Source: Microbacterium abyssi
Lineage (GTDB): Bacteria > Actinomycetota > Actinomycetes > Actinomycetales > Microbacteriaceae
Assembly: GCF_015277895.1 (NCBI RefSeq)
Contig: NZ_CP063815.1
Location: 2,108,001-2,172,000, forward strand
Direction: 5' to 3'
Length of the DNA stretch: 64,000 bases
The stretch's first letter is position 1. Every line of letters begins with the position of its first letter. Shown here one piece after another: positions 51,790 through 62,610 of this stretch. Both the position numbers and the translations under genes were made by a program. Below the pieces are notes generated by a model. That model did not search any database and was not told where the DNA came from. It saw only the letters and a program-made list of their open reading frames with translations.

Positions 51790-52743
51790 TCACACCGGTT
51801 CGTCCAGAGCGCGGATCTCGTCGGCGGTCAGGGTCAGCAGCGCGGCATCCATCGCGAGATCCAGCTGCGCGATGGTGCTGCCGCCGAGAATCGGACGGAT
51901 GCCGTGCGCCAGCAGCCACGCGAGCACGATCTGCCCGCGCTGCAGATCGCGACCCCGCGCGACCTCGTCGAGGATCGCAAGACGCCGCTCGTTGCCTGGA
52001 TGGTCGTACACCTCGGGGATCGCCTTGTCGGGGTTGTCGTAAGCGCCCGAGAGCAGCGGTGTGTACGCCCACACTTCGAGGCCGTGTTCGGCGGCGTAGT
52101 CGCGCTGTTCGTCGTCGAGTACGCCGAAGCGATGGATGACGCCCGGCAATTGCGCGCCCGGGCGCGCACGCAGGTAGGTCGTGTTGAGCTGGAGTGCATC
52201 GATGGGTATGCTGCCGCTGTTCACCGCATGTGCCCGTGAGCGCTCGATGCGCCAGGCCGGGTGGTTGGATGCGCCGACGCGTCGCACCGTGCCGGCGGCG
52301 GTCAGCTCGGCGAGAGCATCCGTCGTCTCCTCGATGGGAACCGACCTGTCCTCCTGATGCAGCCAGAGCAGATCGATCGTGTCGATGCCGAGGCGATCCA
52401 GGCTGCCGGCGACCGCTTCGCGGATCGCACGGTGCGACAGCCCGGTCCGGTATTCCGGCCAGGAACCCGGCCAGAGCGGCTCCGCACCGACCTTCGTCGA
52501 GATGCGCACGCGTTCCCGCATGTCAGGGTGGGAAGCTAGCCAGCGTCCGATCATCGTCTCCGATGCGCCGCCGTGACCGGTGGCGCTGTCCCAGAAGCTG
52601 TAGCAGTCGGCGGTGTCGATCCACAGGCCGCCGCGTTCGATGAAGCGATCGAGCACAGCGAACGATCTCTCCTCATCGAGACGGGTTCCGAACGTCATCG
52701 CGCCGAGCACGAGGGGTGAACGAGGTGTGTTCTGTTCAATCAT
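51790..52743 (-). CDS. Aldo/keto reductase
   Basis: 317 residues. DTADCYSFWD near 43-52 contains the D-x4-Y pair of the catalytic tetrad (D43, Y48); LWLHQEDRSVPIEET carries the conserved His; GGSTIAQLDLA near the C-terminus is the NADPH phosphate-binding segment. Substrate unknown; probably a carbonyl or sugar aldehyde reductase. It is divergent from a MerR regulator and its promoter carries a MerR-type operator with a 19-bp spacer, so it is very likely induced by that regulator. Confidence 0.93.
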   Translation of the reverse strand: MIEQNTPRSPLVLGAMTFGTRLDEERSFAVLDRFIERGGLWIDTADCYSFWDSATGHGGASETMIGRWLASHPDMRERVRISTKVGAEPLWPGSWPEYRTGLSHRAIREAVAGSLDRLGIDTIDLLWLHQEDRSVPIEETTDALAELTAAGTVRRVGASNHPAWRIERSRAHAVNSGSIPIDALQLNTTYLRARPGAQLPGVIHRFGVLDDEQRDYAAEHGLEVWAYTPLLSGAYDNPDKAIPEVYDHPGNERRLAILDEVARGRDLQRGQIVLAWLLAHGIRPILGGSTIAQLDLAMDAALLTLTADEIRALDEPV

Positions 52744-52749
52744 GACGCC

Positions 52750-52780
52750 AGTCTCGGACCTGGAGTGCGCTCCAGGTCAA
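52750..52780 (-). promoter_or_regulatory. MerR-type promoter of the aldo/keto reductase gene
   Basis: On the minus strand: TTGACC (plus 52775-52780), a 19-bp spacer, and GAGACT (plus 52750-52755), 6 nt before ATG 52743. The spacer is filled by a palindrome with 8-bp arms ACCTGGAG/CTCCAGGT (52758-52777). An over-long 19-bp spacer with an internal dyad is the classical MerR layout, in which the regulator untwists DNA to activate. The merR gene has its own box TATGCT at 52785-52790. Confidence 0.8.
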
Positions 52781-52797
52781 GTCCTATGCTCGATGCC

Positions 52798-53163
52798 ATG
52801 ACGACGTACACGCCTGCCGAGGCGTCCGAGCTGTCCGGCTTCAGCATCGACACGCTGCGGTATTACGAGCGGGAGGGGATCCTCGGGGAGGTGCAGCGGA
52901 GCGCCGGCGGTCACCGCATCTACACCGACGCCGAGCTCGGGCTGCTCGACTTCCTCAGATGCCTGCGCGAGACCGGCATGCCCGTGGAGCGGCTGCGCCG
53001 ATACGGCGAACTCTGCCGACGGGACGACACGGTCCCCGAGCGGATCGCGCTGCTCGAGCAGCACGCCGAGCACGTCGAGCGGCAGCTGCAGGAGGTGCTG
53101 GCACAGCAGGCGCGTCTGGCGGAGAAGCTCGCCTGGTACCGCGGCGAGCAGGGCGCCGGCTGA
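52798..53163 (+). CDS. MerR-family transcriptional regulator
   Basis: 121 residues. The MerR helix-turn-helix and wing are clear (TYTPAEASELSGFSIDTLRY, YEREGIL, GGHRIYTDAELGLLDFLRCL), followed by a long dimerisation helix with heptad character (ALLEQHAEHVERQLQEVLAQ). There are no metal-binding cysteines in the C-terminus, only one Cys in RCLRE and one in LCRR, so an organic effector is more likely than a metal. TATGCT lies 7 nt before ATG 52798. It controls the divergent aldo/keto reductase by position and operator. Confidence 0.93.
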   Translation: MTTYTPAEASELSGFSIDTLRYYEREGILGEVQRSAGGHRIYTDAELGLLDFLRCLRETGMPVERLRRYGELCRRDDTVPERIALLEQHAEHVERQLQEVLAQQARLAEKLAWYRGEQGAG

Positions 53164-53223
53164 GGTCGGGCCGACGCAGCGCGGTGCCACGACGATGTCG
53201 GATGCTCGTGCAAGGCTGTCGGC

Positions 53224-53811
53224 ATGTCGTCGGCCGACCCGCTCCTGTCCGTGATCGTCGCCGCGGGCATCGCTGCGGTGATGTGCGCGGTGCTCGTCAT
53301 CTCGCTCGTGAGCGTGCGCAAGCCGACCACGCCCCCGATGGTCGTCTGCAGCGTCCTGATCGCTGTGGCGCTGATCACCGTCGTGGTCATGCCGCCGACG
53401 GATGTGCCGATCGTCGCGGGCGTCCCCCTGACCGCGCTGGGGATCGCCGCGGCGACGATCGGCGGTAACCCGTTCACCCGCCGGGCGCTCGACATCGCCA
53501 CCGGCAATCGGGTGCGTGAGACGGAGGACGGCGGCATCCTGATCATCGCGGCCCATGACGCCGATCCCGAGCACGCGCGCACGCTGATGCGCGGCGGCAC
53601 CGTGATCGGCTATCTGGAGCGCGTCGCCGCGGTCGCGGCCATCGCGGTCGGGTTCCCCGAGGCGATCGCGGCCGTCATCGCCGTCAAGGGCATCGGCCGA
53701 TTCCCGGAGCTCGCCGAGCCCGAGGCTCGAGAGCGCTTCATCATCGGCACCGTCGCAAGCCTGCTCTGGGCGGGGGTGATCGGCGCGATCATCCGCCTGA
53801 GCCTGGGGTGA
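53224..53811 (+). CDS. Hypothetical integral membrane protein next to satD (195 aa)
   Basis: About five hydrophobic segments in two groups (residues 8-30, 40-95 and 125-195), separated by a charged loop around residues 90-125 (NRVRETEDGG ... DADPEHART). No enzymatic motif is recognised. It is convergent with satD, ending 3 bp from it. In other bacteria satD is often next to a small membrane protein gene (DUF3307 type); this protein is not clearly of that family, so any functional link is inference. Confidence 0.7.
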   Translation: MSSADPLLSVIVAAGIAAVMCAVLVISLVSVRKPTTPPMVVCSVLIAVALITVVVMPPTDVPIVAGVPLTALGIAAATIGGNPFTRRALDIATGNRVRETEDGGILIIAAHDADPEHARTLMRGGTVIGYLERVAAVAAIAVGFPEAIAAVIAVKGIGRFPELAEPEARERFIIGTVASLLWAGVIGAIIRLSLG

Positions 53812-53814
53812 GGC

Positions 53815-54459
53815 TCAGTTCAAGCCGAGCAGGCGGAAGCCCTCGACGACAGCGGCGGCGCCGGATGCCGACAGGCCCTGCGAGACCGCGGACTGCGTGA
53901 TCCCCTCTGCGGCGGCGAGTTCGCGCTGCGTCAGGGAGAGGCAGCGTCCGTACGTCAGCCGGCGGACGCGTTCGGACATGGCGCCGACGATCTCGTCTCT
54001 GGTGAGCAGGTGGGCGTTCGCCCACCGCACGGCATCCGCGTACTGCTCCGCGACGCTGTCATGGGCGACGATCCAACTGCGGGCCTGCGGTGCGGCACGC
54101 CTCTGCAGCACCTCGAGGTGCTCGATGGCGCTGCGCGCCGCCCACCATCCAGGGCCGTCCGAGATGCCCTGTGCGGAGGTCGCCGAAGGCACCCTCCCGA
54201 CATCCCCGATACCGACGCCGTAGCGGAACTCGACCCCGTCCGGCAGCGCGAGCCGCAGCAGCAGGATCGCGCCGAGAGCGGCCTCAAGCGTCGGATAGAC
54301 CGCCTGCTGCTCGTCGCCGACCGTGGGACGCAGTCCCTGCGTCGCGACGGGAAGATCGCTCTCGACGCGGGCGATCGTCTCATCGAACGCGCGCTGCGCT
54401 TCGGCCCGATCGGCGAGCTGCCGGGAGCCGATGATGTCTGCCGTCACCGCGATCGTCAT
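53815..54459 (-). CDS. SatD family protein with C-terminal helix-turn-helix
   Basis: 214 residues. MTIAVTADIIGSRQLADRAE and LRPTVGDEQQAVYPTLEAAL match SatD-type proteins. The last 50 residues (SLTQRELAAAEGITQSAVSQ followed by LSASGAAAV) read as a helix-turn-helix, so the protein probably binds DNA. The name comes from a streptococcal acid-tolerance locus; the molecular role is unknown. TACGCT (plus 54466-54471) lies 6 nt before ATG 54459, and two operator-like repeats sit just upstream. Confidence 0.8.
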   Translation of the reverse strand: MTIAVTADIIGSRQLADRAEAQRAFDETIARVESDLPVATQGLRPTVGDEQQAVYPTLEAALGAILLLRLALPDGVEFRYGVGIGDVGRVPSATSAQGISDGPGWWAARSAIEHLEVLQRRAAPQARSWIVAHDSVAEQYADAVRWANAHLLTRDEIVGAMSERVRRLTYGRCLSLTQRELAAAEGITQSAVSQGLSASGAAAVVEGFRLLGLN

Positions 54460-54474
54460 CGTATGAGCGTATCA

Positions 54475-54523
54475 CTGATATTCGCGCAATATAAGGTTTC
54501 TGCTGATACTCGCGGAATATCAG
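54475..54523. promoter_or_regulatory. Tandem operator-like repeats upstream of satD
   Basis: Two 21-bp sites (54475-54495 and 54503-54523) share CTGATAYTCGCGNAATAT; the second is a near-perfect palindrome ending in TATCAG. Their centres are 28 bp apart. The first covers the -35 region of the satD promoter; the second reaches to 9 bp from the argH stop. Binding by SatD itself is the simplest idea. Confidence 0.7.
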
Positions 54524-54532
54524 TCCGGACGT

Positions 54533-55972
<1,440 letters not shown>

Positions 55973-57064
55973 CTAGCGGCGCGGCTCCGAGCTCACGACG
56001 CGCTTGGCCGTGCGGTCCATGACCCATTCGAGCGGTCCGCGGCCGATCAGCAGGGCCCACGCGGTGCAGCCGACGAGCACGCCGATCGTGAGCGGCCAGA
56101 ACGGGTCGAGGGCGCGGAAGCCGCTGAGGTCCGTCGTGTCGCCCAGCGTGACACCGGCGACGATCGCCCAGATCACGAGTTGCGCGGTGTACGCCGTGAG
56201 CGGCATCGCGCCGGTCGCCCGCAGCGGCAGCACGATCGCCTTCAGCACTCCCAGACGGCACAACAGCAGGCACGCGGCGAGCACCGCGATGACGAAACCG
56301 CCCGAGCCGATGACCTCCAGCAGTCCTGACGAGTGCGGTTCGGCCGACCAGACCGACCGCCAGTAGCCGTCGGCGGGCGCCGCGGGAAGCTCGGCGAGCC
56401 CGTATCCGATCACCGCGAGGGCGCTACCGGCTACCAGCATCCGCACCTGGACCGTCTCACGCGTGATACCCGCCCTGGCTATGCCCAGCCCGGCGAGCAC
56501 GAAGGCGATCCACACGGTGAAGGGGTAGTGCCAGCCGATGAACGCGTCGATCTCGCCGCTGTACGGCGACTGCCAGACGGGCAGTGCGTTCAACAGCGGC
56601 TGCAGGAGCGGCATGATCAGTGCGAGCGCGGCCGCGGCCCACAGCACCGTACGGGCGGGCATCCCCGTGAACGGCAGCGCGAGGAGGAACAGGATCGCGT
56701 AGGCGGGCAGGATCACGTACACCGGGACGCCGGTGATGATGAGCAGGATGCCGAGCACCAGGAGCATCGCTGCGCGCAGCGCCAGCCGCCACCGCACGAT
56801 CGCCATGCGCTCCCCCTGCAGCGGAGAGCGCGCGCCCGTGACGAGGCCGATCGACACACCCGCCAGCGTCGCGAACAGGATCGAAGAGCGTCCGTCCACG
56901 AGCGCGGTCCACGTCGTGGGATCATCCCAGGCGAACCGGTCCGCCGTGACCAGCAGGTGCGCCGCGAACATCCCGATGATCGCGAGGCCGCGCGCGAGGT
57001 CGACGCCTGCGATCCGGTCAGGACCGTTGAGCCGATCCCAGTTGGATCGCAGGCGCGCACGCAT
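55973..57064 (-). CDS. Membrane acyltransferase-like protein (DUF1624/DUF418-like)
   Basis: 363 residues with about ten membrane segments. RIAGVDLARGLAIIGMFAAH at the N-terminus is the hallmark of heparan-alpha-glucosaminide N-acetyltransferase-like and DUF418 proteins; the C-terminal PLTAYTAQLVIW is typical of DUF418. Such proteins transfer acyl groups across the membrane to sugars or polymers, but the substrate is unknown. It sits between argF and argH, 6 bp after argF, where other actinobacteria have argR and argG. Confidence 0.85.
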   Translation of the reverse strand: MRARLRSNWDRLNGPDRIAGVDLARGLAIIGMFAAHLLVTADRFAWDDPTTWTALVDGRSSILFATLAGVSIGLVTGARSPLQGERMAIVRWRLALRAAMLLVLGILLIITGVPVYVILPAYAILFLLALPFTGMPARTVLWAAAALALIMPLLQPLLNALPVWQSPYSGEIDAFIGWHYPFTVWIAFVLAGLGIARAGITRETVQVRMLVAGSALAVIGYGLAELPAAPADGYWRSVWSAEPHSSGLLEVIGSGGFVIAVLAACLLLCRLGVLKAIVLPLRATGAMPLTAYTAQLVIWAIVAGVTLGDTTDLSGFRALDPFWPLTIGVLVGCTAWALLIGRGPLEWVMDRTAKRVVSSEPRR

Positions 57065-57070
57065 CGGCAG

Positions 57071-58009
57071 TCAGTTCTGACGCAGCAGCCAGACCAGAAG
57101 CGCCTTCTGGGCGTGGAGGCGGTTCTCCGCCTCGTCCCAGACGACGCTCTGAGGACCGTCGATCACCTCGGGGTCGACCTCGTAGCCGCGATCGGCGGGG
57201 AGGCAGTGGATGAAGATCGCGTCCGGGTCGGCGAGGCTCATGGTCTCGGTGGTGACCTTGTACCCGCCGAGGTCGCGGATGCGCGCGATCTTCTCCTCCT
57301 CCTTGCCCATCGACACCCAGGTGTCGGTCACGATGACGTCGGCGCCCGCGGCCGCCTCGACGGGGTCGGTGTAGAGGGTGATCGATCCACCGGTCTCGCC
57401 GGCGCGGCGATCGGCGGCCTCGATGACGTCGGCGCGCGGCGCGTACGACTCGGGCGATGCCATGCGCACGTGCATGCCTGCGGTGACGCCTGCGAGCGCA
57501 TAGGAGTGCGCCATGTTGCTCTGCGCATCGCCGAAGAAGGCGAGGGTGAGACCCTTGAGGTCGCCCCCGTTCTTGGCGGCTTTGTGCTCGCGGATGGTGA
57601 GCAGGTCGGCGAGCAGCTGGCACGGGTGGAAATCATCGGACAGGGCGTTGACGACCGGCACCCGCGTGCCCTTGGCCATCTCCTCCAACCCGGACTGCGC
57701 GTAGGTGCGCCACACGATCGCGGCCACCTGCCGCTCGAGCACGCGCGCCGTGTCGGACGGCGTCTCCTTGCCGCCGAGCTGGCTGTTCGCGGTCGAGATG
57801 ATCAGCGGCGTGCCGCCGAGGTCGGCGATGCCCACCGCGAAGGAGACCCGGGTGCGGGTCGACGACTTGTCGAAGATGACGGCGACGGTCTGCGGGCCGG
57901 CGAGCGACTTGTCGGCCCAGCGGTCCTTCTTCAGCTCGACGGCGAGATCGAGGATCTCAGCCTGCTCGGCAGGAGTGAGGTCGTCGTCGCGCAGCAGGTG
58001 GCGGGTCAC
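57071..58009 (-). CDS. argF: Ornithine carbamoyltransferase
   Basis: 312 residues. The carbamoyl phosphate motif SSTRTR is at 49-54 and the ornithine motif HCLP lies in FIHCLPADRG. It makes citrulline from ornithine and carbamoyl phosphate. The GTG start at 58009 overlaps the argD stop as GTGA. Confidence 0.96.
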   Translation of the reverse strand: MTRHLLRDDDLTPAEQAEILDLAVELKKDRWADKSLAGPQTVAVIFDKSSTRTRVSFAVGIADLGGTPLIISTANSQLGGKETPSDTARVLERQVAAIVWRTYAQSGLEEMAKGTRVPVVNALSDDFHPCQLLADLLTIREHKAAKNGGDLKGLTLAFFGDAQSNMAHSYALAGVTAGMHVRMASPESYAPRADVIEAADRRAGETGGSITLYTDPVEAAAGADVIVTDTWVSMGKEEEKIARIRDLGGYKVTTETMSLADPDAIFIHCLPADRGYEVDPEVIDGPQSVVWDEAENRLHAQKALLVWLLRQN

Positions 58010-59238
58010 AGGGATACCTTTCCGGTTTCGGATGCCGCGAGGCTCGCCTGCACGTCGGCGAGGGCTGCGGTGAACAGTGTCTGGAATTCTTCGATCTCGG
58101 CTTCGCCGATGGTCAGTGCTGGTGCGATGCGCACCGTGAACGGGTTGGCGGCGTTGACGATGAGGCCGCGCTCCTGGGCAGCTGCCACCACGTCGCCCGC
58201 CACCGGGGCGGTGAGCCCGACTCCGATGAGCAGGCCGCGCCCGCGCACCTCGTCGATCAGCGGGGAATCCATGCTCGCGATCATCTGCCGCAGCTGGGCG
58301 CCACGGGTCGCGGCGTTCTCGACGAGACCCGCATTCTCAATCTCGGTGAGCACGGCGTTCGCGACCGCCGTCGCCAGGGGGTTACCGCCGAACGTCGACC
58401 CGTGCGAGCCGGGGGTGAACAGAGAGCTCGCACCGCTGAAGGTCACGAGCGCTCCGATCGGGAAGCCGCCGCCGATGCCCTTGGCCAGGGTGATGGCATC
58501 CGGGGTGATGCCCTCGTGGTTGAAGCCGAACCACTGACCTGTGCGTCCGGCTCCGGTCTGGATCTCGTCGACGATGAGCAGCGCACCGTGCTTCAGCGTG
58601 AGCGAGCGCGCAACGGCGAGGTAGCCTTCGGGCAGTTCGACTACGCCGGCCTCGCCCTGGATGGGCTCGATGATGAGGGCGGCGACGCGGCCGTCGATCG
58701 CCGCCTCCAGTGCCTCGATCGTCGCAGGAATGTGCTCGACGCCGCCCGGCATCGGCTCGAACGGCGCACGCATCGCCTTCTTCGCGGTGAGAGCGAGCGA
58801 GCCCATGGTGCGCCCGTGGAAGCCGTTCTCGAGCGCGAGGATGCGCGGACGCTCGATGCCACCGCTCAGGCCGGCGCCGTGCAGGCGGGCGAGCTTGAAC
58901 GCAGCTTCGTTCGCCTCGGCGCCGGAGTTCGAGAAGTACACCCGGCCGTCGATCCCCGCTCCGGCGAGGCGCTTCAGACGTGCGGCGAGTTCGAGCTGCG
59001 GCGGGGTGGCGAAGTAGTTCGAGACGTGCACGAGCGTCGCCGCCTGCTTCGAGACGGCGTCGATGAACGTGGGATGCGCATGCCCCAGCGAGTTCACGGC
59101 GATGCCGGCGAGGAAGTCGAGGTAGCGCTTCTCGTCGCCGTCCCACACGTGCGAGCCCTCGCCTCGGGTGAGCAGCGCGAGCCGCTCCCCCACGTTGAGC
59201 ACGAGATCCCGTGCCGCGTCTTCCTTCCAGACGGTCAC
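58006..59238 (-). CDS. argD: Acetylornithine aminotransferase
   Basis: 410 residues. Class III PLP aminotransferase with the cofactor lysine in [16 protein letters not shown], and [19 protein letters not shown] preceding it. [20 protein letters not shown] binds the PLP phosphate. It converts N-acetylglutamate semialdehyde to N-acetylornithine. The GTG start at 59238 overlaps the argB stop as GTGA; the longer open frame upstream is a shadow of argB. Confidence 0.96.
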   Translation of the reverse strand: MTVWKEDAARDLVLNVGERLALLTRGEGSHVWDGDEKRYLDFLAGIAVNSLGHAHPTFIDAVSKQAATLVHVSNYFATPPQLELAARLKRLAGAGIDGRVYFSNSGAEANEAAFKLARLHGAGLSGGIERPRILALENGFHGRTMGSLALTAKKAMRAPFEPMPGGVEHIPATIEALEAAIDGRVAALIIEPIQGEAGVVELPEGYLAVARSLTLKHGALLIVDEIQTGAGRTGQWFGFNHEGITPDAITLAKGIGGGFPIGALVTFSGASSLFTPGSHGSTFGGNPLATAVANAVLTEIENAGLVENAATRGAQLRQMIASMDSPLIDEVRGRGLLIGVGLTAPVAGDVVAAAQERGLIVNAANPFTVRIAPALTIGEAEIEEFQTLFTAALADVQASLAASETGKVSL

Positions 59239-60152
59239 GCCGTCACCTCCGGCTTTCCGAGTACCACTTGGGTTCCGATTCCCTTGCTCGTGAAGAGCTC
59301 GACGAGCACTGAGTGCGGAACCCGTCCGTCGATGATTGCTGCGGCATCCACTCCGGCCTCGACGGCGTCCAGGCAGGCGCGCATCTTCGGGATCATGCCC
59401 GACTCGAGCGTCGGCAGCATGCCTGTCAGCTGCTGTGAGGTGAGATGCGAGACGAGCGAGTCGCGGTCGGGCCAGTCGGCGTAGAGGCCGGGCACGTCGG
59501 TGAGGATCACGAGCTTGCGCGCGTTCAGCGCCACGGCGAGGGCGGATGCCGCGGCATCCGCGTTCACGTTCAGCGACTGCCCCGGGTTGTCGAGGTCGGG
59601 CGCGATGCTGGAGATCACCGGGATGCGTCCTGCGGCGAGGTGGTCGAGAACGGCGGTCGGGTCGACCTGCACGACATCTCCCACGCGGCCGAGGTCGACG
59701 TGCTCTCCGTCGATGACGACGCCGCGGCGGCGGCCGCCGAACAGGCCGGCATCCTCGCCGCTCAGGCCGGTGGCGATGGGGCCGTGCGAATTGATCTTCG
59801 CGACCAGTTGCGGGTTCACCTGCCCGGTGAGCACCATGCGCACGACGCTGATCGCCTCGGTGTTGGTGACCCGGTAGCCGCCCTTGAACTCGCTGGGGAT
59901 CGCGAGGCGGTCGAGCATGTTCGAGATCTGCGGACCGCCGCCGTGCACGACGACCGGCTGCACGCCGACGTAGCGGAGGTAGGCGATGTCCTGCGCGAAC
60001 GCCTCCTGCAGCTCGTCGGAGACCATGGCGTTGCCGCCGTACTTGACGACGACGATCTGGTCGCGGAACTTCTTCAGCCACGGCAGCGACTCGATGAGGG
60101 TCGTGGCCTTCTCGGCTGCGACGTCAGGCGGTGTGTCCTGGATGTCTGTCAT
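59235..60152 (-). CDS. argB: Acetylglutamate kinase
   Basis: 305 residues. VVKYGGNAM near residue 37 and VVHGGGPQI near 70 are the nucleotide and substrate loops of the amino acid kinase family. The N-terminal helix ([15 protein letters not shown]) found in arginine-sensitive forms is present, so feedback inhibition by arginine is plausible. ATG 60152 overlaps the argJ stop by 4 bp. Confidence 0.96.
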   Translation of the reverse strand: MTDIQDTPPDVAAEKATTLIESLPWLKKFRDQIVVVKYGGNAMVSDELQEAFAQDIAYLRYVGVQPVVVHGGGPQISNMLDRLAIPSEFKGGYRVTNTEAISVVRMVLTGQVNPQLVAKINSHGPIATGLSGEDAGLFGGRRRGVVIDGEHVDLGRVGDVVQVDPTAVLDHLAAGRIPVISSIAPDLDNPGQSLNVNADAAASALAVALNARKLVILTDVPGLYADWPDRDSLVSHLTSQQLTGMLPTLESGMIPKMRACLDAVEAGVDAAAIIDGRVPHSVLVELFTSKGIGTQVVLGKPEVTA

Positions 60153-61306
60153 GAGGAGTACGCGCTGTTCTCGTGGACGTAGTCGTGCGTCAGGTCGTTG
60201 GTGCGGATCGTCGCCTCGGAGTCGCCCATCTGCAGGTCGATCTGCAGGTCGGTGGCTCGCGGGGTGAGATCGACGTCCTCGCGGGGGCGGTCGGGGCCGC
60301 CCTTGCTGCAGACGCGCACGCCGTTCATCCAGACGTCGACGTCGTAGGGGTCGAACTGTGCGCTGGTGGTGCCGATCGCGGCGAGCACCCGGCCCCAGTT
60401 GGGGTCGTTGCCGAAGATCGCGGCCTTGAAGAGGTTGTTGCGCGCGACCGAGCGGCCGACCTCGACCGCCTCCTGCTCTGTCACGGCGCCGGTGACACGG
60501 ATCGTGATGTCGTGGCTCGCGCCCTCGGCATCGCCCTGCAGCTTCGCCGCGAGCTGATCGCTGAGCTCGGTGAGCGCGGCGGTGAAGTCGTCGAGTTCGG
60601 GGCGGATGCCGCTCGCCCCGTTGGCGAGCAGCGTCACCTGGTCGTTGGTCGACATGCAGCCGTCCGAGTCGAGGCGGTCGAAGGTCTTCGCCGTCGCGGC
60701 GCGCAGGGCCGTGTCGGCCTCGATCGCCTCGAGGTCGGCGTCGGTGGTGATGACGACGAGCATCGTAGCCAGGCCCGGTGCGAGCATCCCGGCACCCTTG
60801 GCCATGCCGCCGATCGTCCAGCCGTCGCGCGACACGACGGCGGTCTTGGCGACCGAGTCGGTGGTCATGATCGCATGCGAGGCGTCGTCTCCGCCGTCCG
60901 CGGAGAGCGCGCCGATCGCCCGCTCGGTGCCGGTGAGGACCTTGTTGCGGAACTCCTCGTCGCCGGTGCCGATGAGGCCGGTGGAGCAGACCAGGATGTC
61001 GCCGGCGCTGACGTCGAGCAGTTCGGCCGCCTTCTCGGCGGTCTGGTGCGTGGTCTGGAAGCCGAAGCTGCCGGTGAAGCAGTTGGCTCCGCCGGAGTTC
61101 AGGACGATCGCCTCGACCGTGCGGTCCGCGATCACCTGCTGCGACCAGATGATCGGGTTGGCCTTGGCGCGGTTGCTCGTGAACACCGCGGCGCCGATCT
61201 TGCGCGGTCCGCGGTTGACGACGACGGCGACATCGGGCTTGCCGGTGGACTTCAGGCCTGCGGCGACGCCGGCCGCCTCGAAGCCCTGGGGAGCTGTGAC
61301 GCTCAT
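60149..61306 (-). CDS. argJ: Glutamate N-acetyltransferase / ornithine acetyltransferase
   Basis: 385 residues. The autoproteolysis region [18 protein letters not shown] is intact, with the A-T cleavage site whose Thr becomes the N-terminal nucleophile of the beta chain. It recycles the acetyl group from acetylornithine to glutamate. ATG 61306 overlaps the argC stop by 4 bp. The apparent longer frame upstream is out of register with argC and not used. Confidence 0.96.
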   Translation of the reverse strand: MSVTAPQGFEAAGVAAGLKSTGKPDVAVVVNRGPRKIGAAVFTSNRAKANPIIWSQQVIADRTVEAIVLNSGGANCFTGSFGFQTTHQTAEKAAELLDVSAGDILVCSTGLIGTGDEEFRNKVLTGTERAIGALSADGGDDASHAIMTTDSVAKTAVVSRDGWTIGGMAKGAGMLAPGLATMLVVITTDADLEAIEADTALRAATAKTFDRLDSDGCMSTNDQVTLLANGASGIRPELDDFTAALTELSDQLAAKLQGDAEGASHDITIRVTGAVTEQEAVEVGRSVARNNLFKAAIFGNDPNWGRVLAAIGTTSAQFDPYDVDVWMNGVRVCSKGGPDRPREDVDLTPRATDLQIDLQMGDSEATIRTNDLTHDYVHENSAYSS

Positions 61307-62346
61307 GGTGCCACTCCGTTCACGGTGAGGGCGCGGTCCTCCGGGAGGCCCAGCGCGAGGTTCATGGATTGGATGGCAGCGCCGGCGGTGCCCTTGACGA
61401 GGTTGTCGACGGCGGTGACGACGGTTACGCGGTTCGCAGCGCGGTCGACGGCCAATCCGATCAGCGCGGTGTTGGCGCCGAGCACGTCGGCCGTGCGGGG
61501 GAAGTGCCCCTCGGGCAGCAGCTGGACGAAGGTCTCGTCGCCGTACGCGCTCTCCCACGCCTCGCGGATCTGCGCGTCGGTCGTGCCGGGCGTGATCGGC
61601 GCCGTCGAGGTGGCGAGGATGCCGCGTGCCATCGGCACGAGCACCGGGGTGAAGGAGATGCGGGGATCCGTGGCCCCGGCGCCGAGCAGCGCCTGCTGGA
61701 TCTCGGGGATGTGGCGGTGGGTGCCGCCGACCGCGTAGGGGCTGGCCGTGCCGAGCAGCTCACTGCCGAGCAGGTGGGGCTTGAGGCTCTTGCCGGCGCC
61801 GGACGGGCCGACGGCGAGCACGCTCACGATGTCGGAGGGGTCGATGACGCCAGCGGCCACACCGGGAACGAGGCTGAGGCTGACGGTGGATGCGTTGCAG
61901 CCGGGGGCGGCGATGCGCTTCGCGCCTCGCAGATTCTCGCGCTGCTTGATGCCCTTCGTGATCAGCTCCGGCACGCCGTACGCCCACGGCTCGTGGAAGT
62001 GTCCGCCGTAGAAGGCGTCCCACGAGTCCTGGGAGGTGAGGCGGTGATCGGCACCGGCATCGATGACGAGCGGGACGTCGCCGAGCGCATCCGTGTACTG
62101 GCCGGACTGGCCGTGCGGGAGGGCGAGGAAGACGATGTCGTGCCCCGCGAGGATCTCGGGGGTGGTGTCCTGCAGCGTGAGATGCGCGAGTGAGCGCAGG
62201 TGCGGCTGATGCTGGATCAGCGGCTGCCCGGCGTTCGAATGCGCAGTGACGGTGCGGATCTCGATGTCAGGATGACTGGCGAGCAGGCGCAGGATCTCGC
62301 CGCCCGCATAGCCGGATGCGCCGGAGACGGCGACGGTATACGTCAT
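61303..62346 (-). CDS. argC: N-acetyl-gamma-glutamyl-phosphate reductase
   Basis: 347 residues. The NADP fold begins [18 protein letters not shown] and the catalytic Cys is C150 in AAPGCNAST. It is the first gene of the arginine operon. A TAAGGT -10 box (plus 62353-62358) lies 6 nt before ATG 62346, so the operon mRNA is probably leaderless. I see no ArgR-type box (AT-rich dyad) in the short region upstream. Confidence 0.96.
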   Translation of the reverse strand: MTYTVAVSGASGYAGGEILRLLASHPDIEIRTVTAHSNAGQPLIQHQPHLRSLAHLTLQDTTPEILAGHDIVFLALPHGQSGQYTDALGDVPLVIDAGADHRLTSQDSWDAFYGGHFHEPWAYGVPELITKGIKQRENLRGAKRIAAPGCNASTVSLSLVPGVAAGVIDPSDIVSVLAVGPSGAGKSLKPHLLGSELLGTASPYAVGGTHRHIPEIQQALLGAGATDPRISFTPVLVPMARGILATSTAPITPGTTDAQIREAWESAYGDETFVQLLPEGHFPRTADVLGANTALIGLAVDRAANRVTVVTAVDNLVKGTAGAAIQSMNLALGLPEDRALTVNGVAP

Positions 62347-62451
62347 GCTTCTACCTTAACGGTGTGGGACTCGCGTCCCTGAGGTGAATGGGGGGCGGGG
62401 GCGGCGACACCGACGCTCGACTGCCCGATCGGACAGGAGCGCAGAGGTCGC

Positions 62452-62544
62452 CTAGAGTCGGCGGCCGCCCAGACGGCTGCGGCGTCGGCGCACCACGGTG
62501 ACGCTCGGACCGAGCGTCGAAGAGGCGGGTGCAGCCGAAGGCAT
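62452..62544 (-). CDS. Possible 30-residue basic peptide gene
   Basis: ATG 62544 opens MPSAAPASSTLGPSVTVVRR, ending in an Arg-rich tail (RRRSRLGGRRL). TATCGT (plus 62551-62556) lies exactly 6 nt before the ATG, the same spacing as at the confirmed genes nearby, which is the main reason to report it. It lies in the 264-bp gap between argC and the epimerase gene, which otherwise holds nothing recognisable. Confidence 0.4.
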   Translation of the reverse strand: MPSAAPASSTLGPSVTVVRRRRSRLGGRRL

Positions 62545-62610
62545 GTCGCGACGATAGCGCTCCGGTCGCGGCATCCGCAAATCGTCGCCGGATGCCGTCA
62601 CATGCCGTCG

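Noticed and set aside
56333..58537. A 734-codon plus-strand open frame across the argF/argD region
   Set aside because: Antisense to conserved arginine genes; composition is dominated by Arg, Gly and Asp as in antisense shadows.
62347..62400. ArgR box upstream of argC
   Set aside because: The region is GC-rich with no AT-rich dyad of the ARG-box type.
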